A stretch of DNA of 6,365 nt from Gemmatimonadota bacterium. Lineage in GTDB: Bacteria > Gemmatimonadota > Gemmatimonadetes > Longimicrobiales > Longimicrobiaceae. Both the position numbers and the translations under genes were made by a program. Below are positions 5,859 to 6,365 of the stretch, piece after piece (position 1 is the stretch's first letter; each line of letters starts with the position of its first letter). Location of the stretch: contig JAHWJJ010000278.1 in the NCBI GenBank assembly GCA_019348475.1, positions 1-6,365 of the forward strand, written 5' to 3'. The notes beneath the pieces are model-generated. The model was not told the DNA's origin, made no database searches, and saw nothing but the letters and a program-made list of their open reading frames with translations.

Positions 5859-5925
5859 AGCGTACGTTGCGGCGGGCACGGAGGATGCGAACCCCGCGAC
5901 GAGCGGAACTCGGTTTGACGGGACC

Positions 5926-6365
5926 ATGGCGAAGATCGGAAACAAGGTGCGAGCAAGGCTGAGGGCGGTGCTGGCCTGCGCGGCGCTGGCCGCGGGTGCG
6001 TGCGACGAGGCGTCGGGAGAGGTGCAGCCGCTGCCGCCGCTGCAGCGGCCCAGCCCCGAGGAGCGCGCCGGGCTGCCGGAGGTGGCCGGGGTGTGGAGGT
6101 TCGCGGGGTTCGAGATCCGCCCACAGGACACCCTGCTGGTGCGCGAGCAGGCGTACCAGCTGGTGCCCCCCGCCGAGATCCGCATCGCCACGCAGCGGCT
6201 GGATTCCATCGCGGGGCAGATCGTGCGCGACGGCGTGGGCTTTCCCTTTACGGGCGAGGTGCGCCGCGACAGCACGATCGCGCTGGTCACCTTCAGCGGG
6301 GGCGCCGCGCAGTTCGCCGCCGGCCGGCTGCGGGGGCGCGCGTTCGTGGTCACGAAAAGCGCGCA
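5926..6365 (+). CDS. Putative lipoprotein, N-terminal part (3' end outside window)
   Basis: An open frame runs from ATG 5926 to the right edge (146 complete codons seen) without a stop. The N-terminus has a basic start (MAKIGNKVRARLR) followed by a hydrophobic stretch ending in LAAGAC, with Cys26 the likely lipidation site; an earlier Cys18 is possible but leaves too short a hydrophobic core. The segment after it (about 30-50) is proline-rich and disordered-looking (PLPPLQRPSPEE). From about 55 onward it reads as alternating strands: VAGVWRFAGFEIR, VPPAEIRIATQRLDSIAGQI, FPFTGEVRRDSTIALVTF. The repeated V-x-G-x-W / G-x-V-x-x-D-S pattern suggests a beta-sandwich or lipocalin-like barrel, but I do not recognise a named family. 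No upstream in-frame start exists nearby, and GGGA three bases before the ATG is a poor ribosome site. It is divergent from the perR-like gene, about 175 nt from its start. No clear promoter is seen. Confidence 0.72.
   Translation, partial: MAKIGNKVRARLRAVLACAALAAGACDEASGEVQPLPPLQRPSPEERAGLPEVAGVWRFAGFEIRPQDTLLVREQAYQLVPPAEIRIATQRLDSIAGQIVRDGVGFPFTGEVRRDSTIALVTFSGGAAQFAAGRLRGRAFVVTKSA

Noticed and set aside
5914..5919. TTTGAC as a -35 element for the + strand lipoprotein
   Set aside because: It lies only 6 nt before the ATG, so transcription would start inside the gene. No -10 partner fits.
5885..5962. A 25-codon reading frame preceded by GGAGG that overlaps the start of the terminal lipoprotein, as a possible upstream leader peptide
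   Set aside because: The GGAGG directly abuts the ATG with no spacing, the encoded peptide is unremarkable and Arg-rich, and there is no attenuator-like hairpin after it.

Overview
The window is a GC-rich stretch of bacterial chromosome with seven protein-coding genes, two of them cut by the window edges. High G+C, strong third-position G/C bias, lipoproteins built on Ig-like and beta-propeller folds, and PerR-type regulation in a Gram-negative-looking genome would fit Gemmatimonadota (Longimicrobium-like) or a similar environmental phylum. This placement is an impression from gene style, not a measured one. I see no mobile elements, rRNA, tRNA or CRISPR arrays.

Layout. On the + strand, 1-440 is the C-terminal part of a tRNA CCA-adding enzyme, followed after 43 nt by an isocitrate lyase/PEP mutase superfamily enzyme (484-1317). 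A near-perfect GC-rich hairpin (1331-1372) separates these from a convergent minus-strand block. Read in its own direction from right to left, that block holds a PerR-like Fur-family repressor (5750-5307), a strong intrinsic terminator (5251-5227), a two-gene overlapping unit of a CPCC zinc-ribbon-like protein (5214-4714) and a 520-aa FAD-linked oxidase (4721-3159), a gene-free 331-nt stretch, and a lipoprotein with two Ig-like domains and a TolB/PD40-type propeller (2827-1415). Divergent from perR, a second lipoprotein starts at 5926 on the + strand and runs off the right edge.

How they fit together. Most genes look like ordinary housekeeping or accessory functions. The overlapping CPCC/FAD-oxidase pair is the clearest operon. 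The perR gene has a good sigma70-like promoter (TTGACA-N17-TAGCTT) and its own terminator. A second sigma70-like promoter (TTGCCT-N17-TATCAT) lies upstream of the propeller lipoprotein and supports the start chosen for it. I did not find an obvious new multi-gene system. The points most worth a second look are the terminator lodged almost against the CPCC start codon, the EF-Tu-barrel-plus-CPCC protein coupled to a flavoenzyme, and the active-site departures in the PEP mutase-like and FAD-oxidase proteins.
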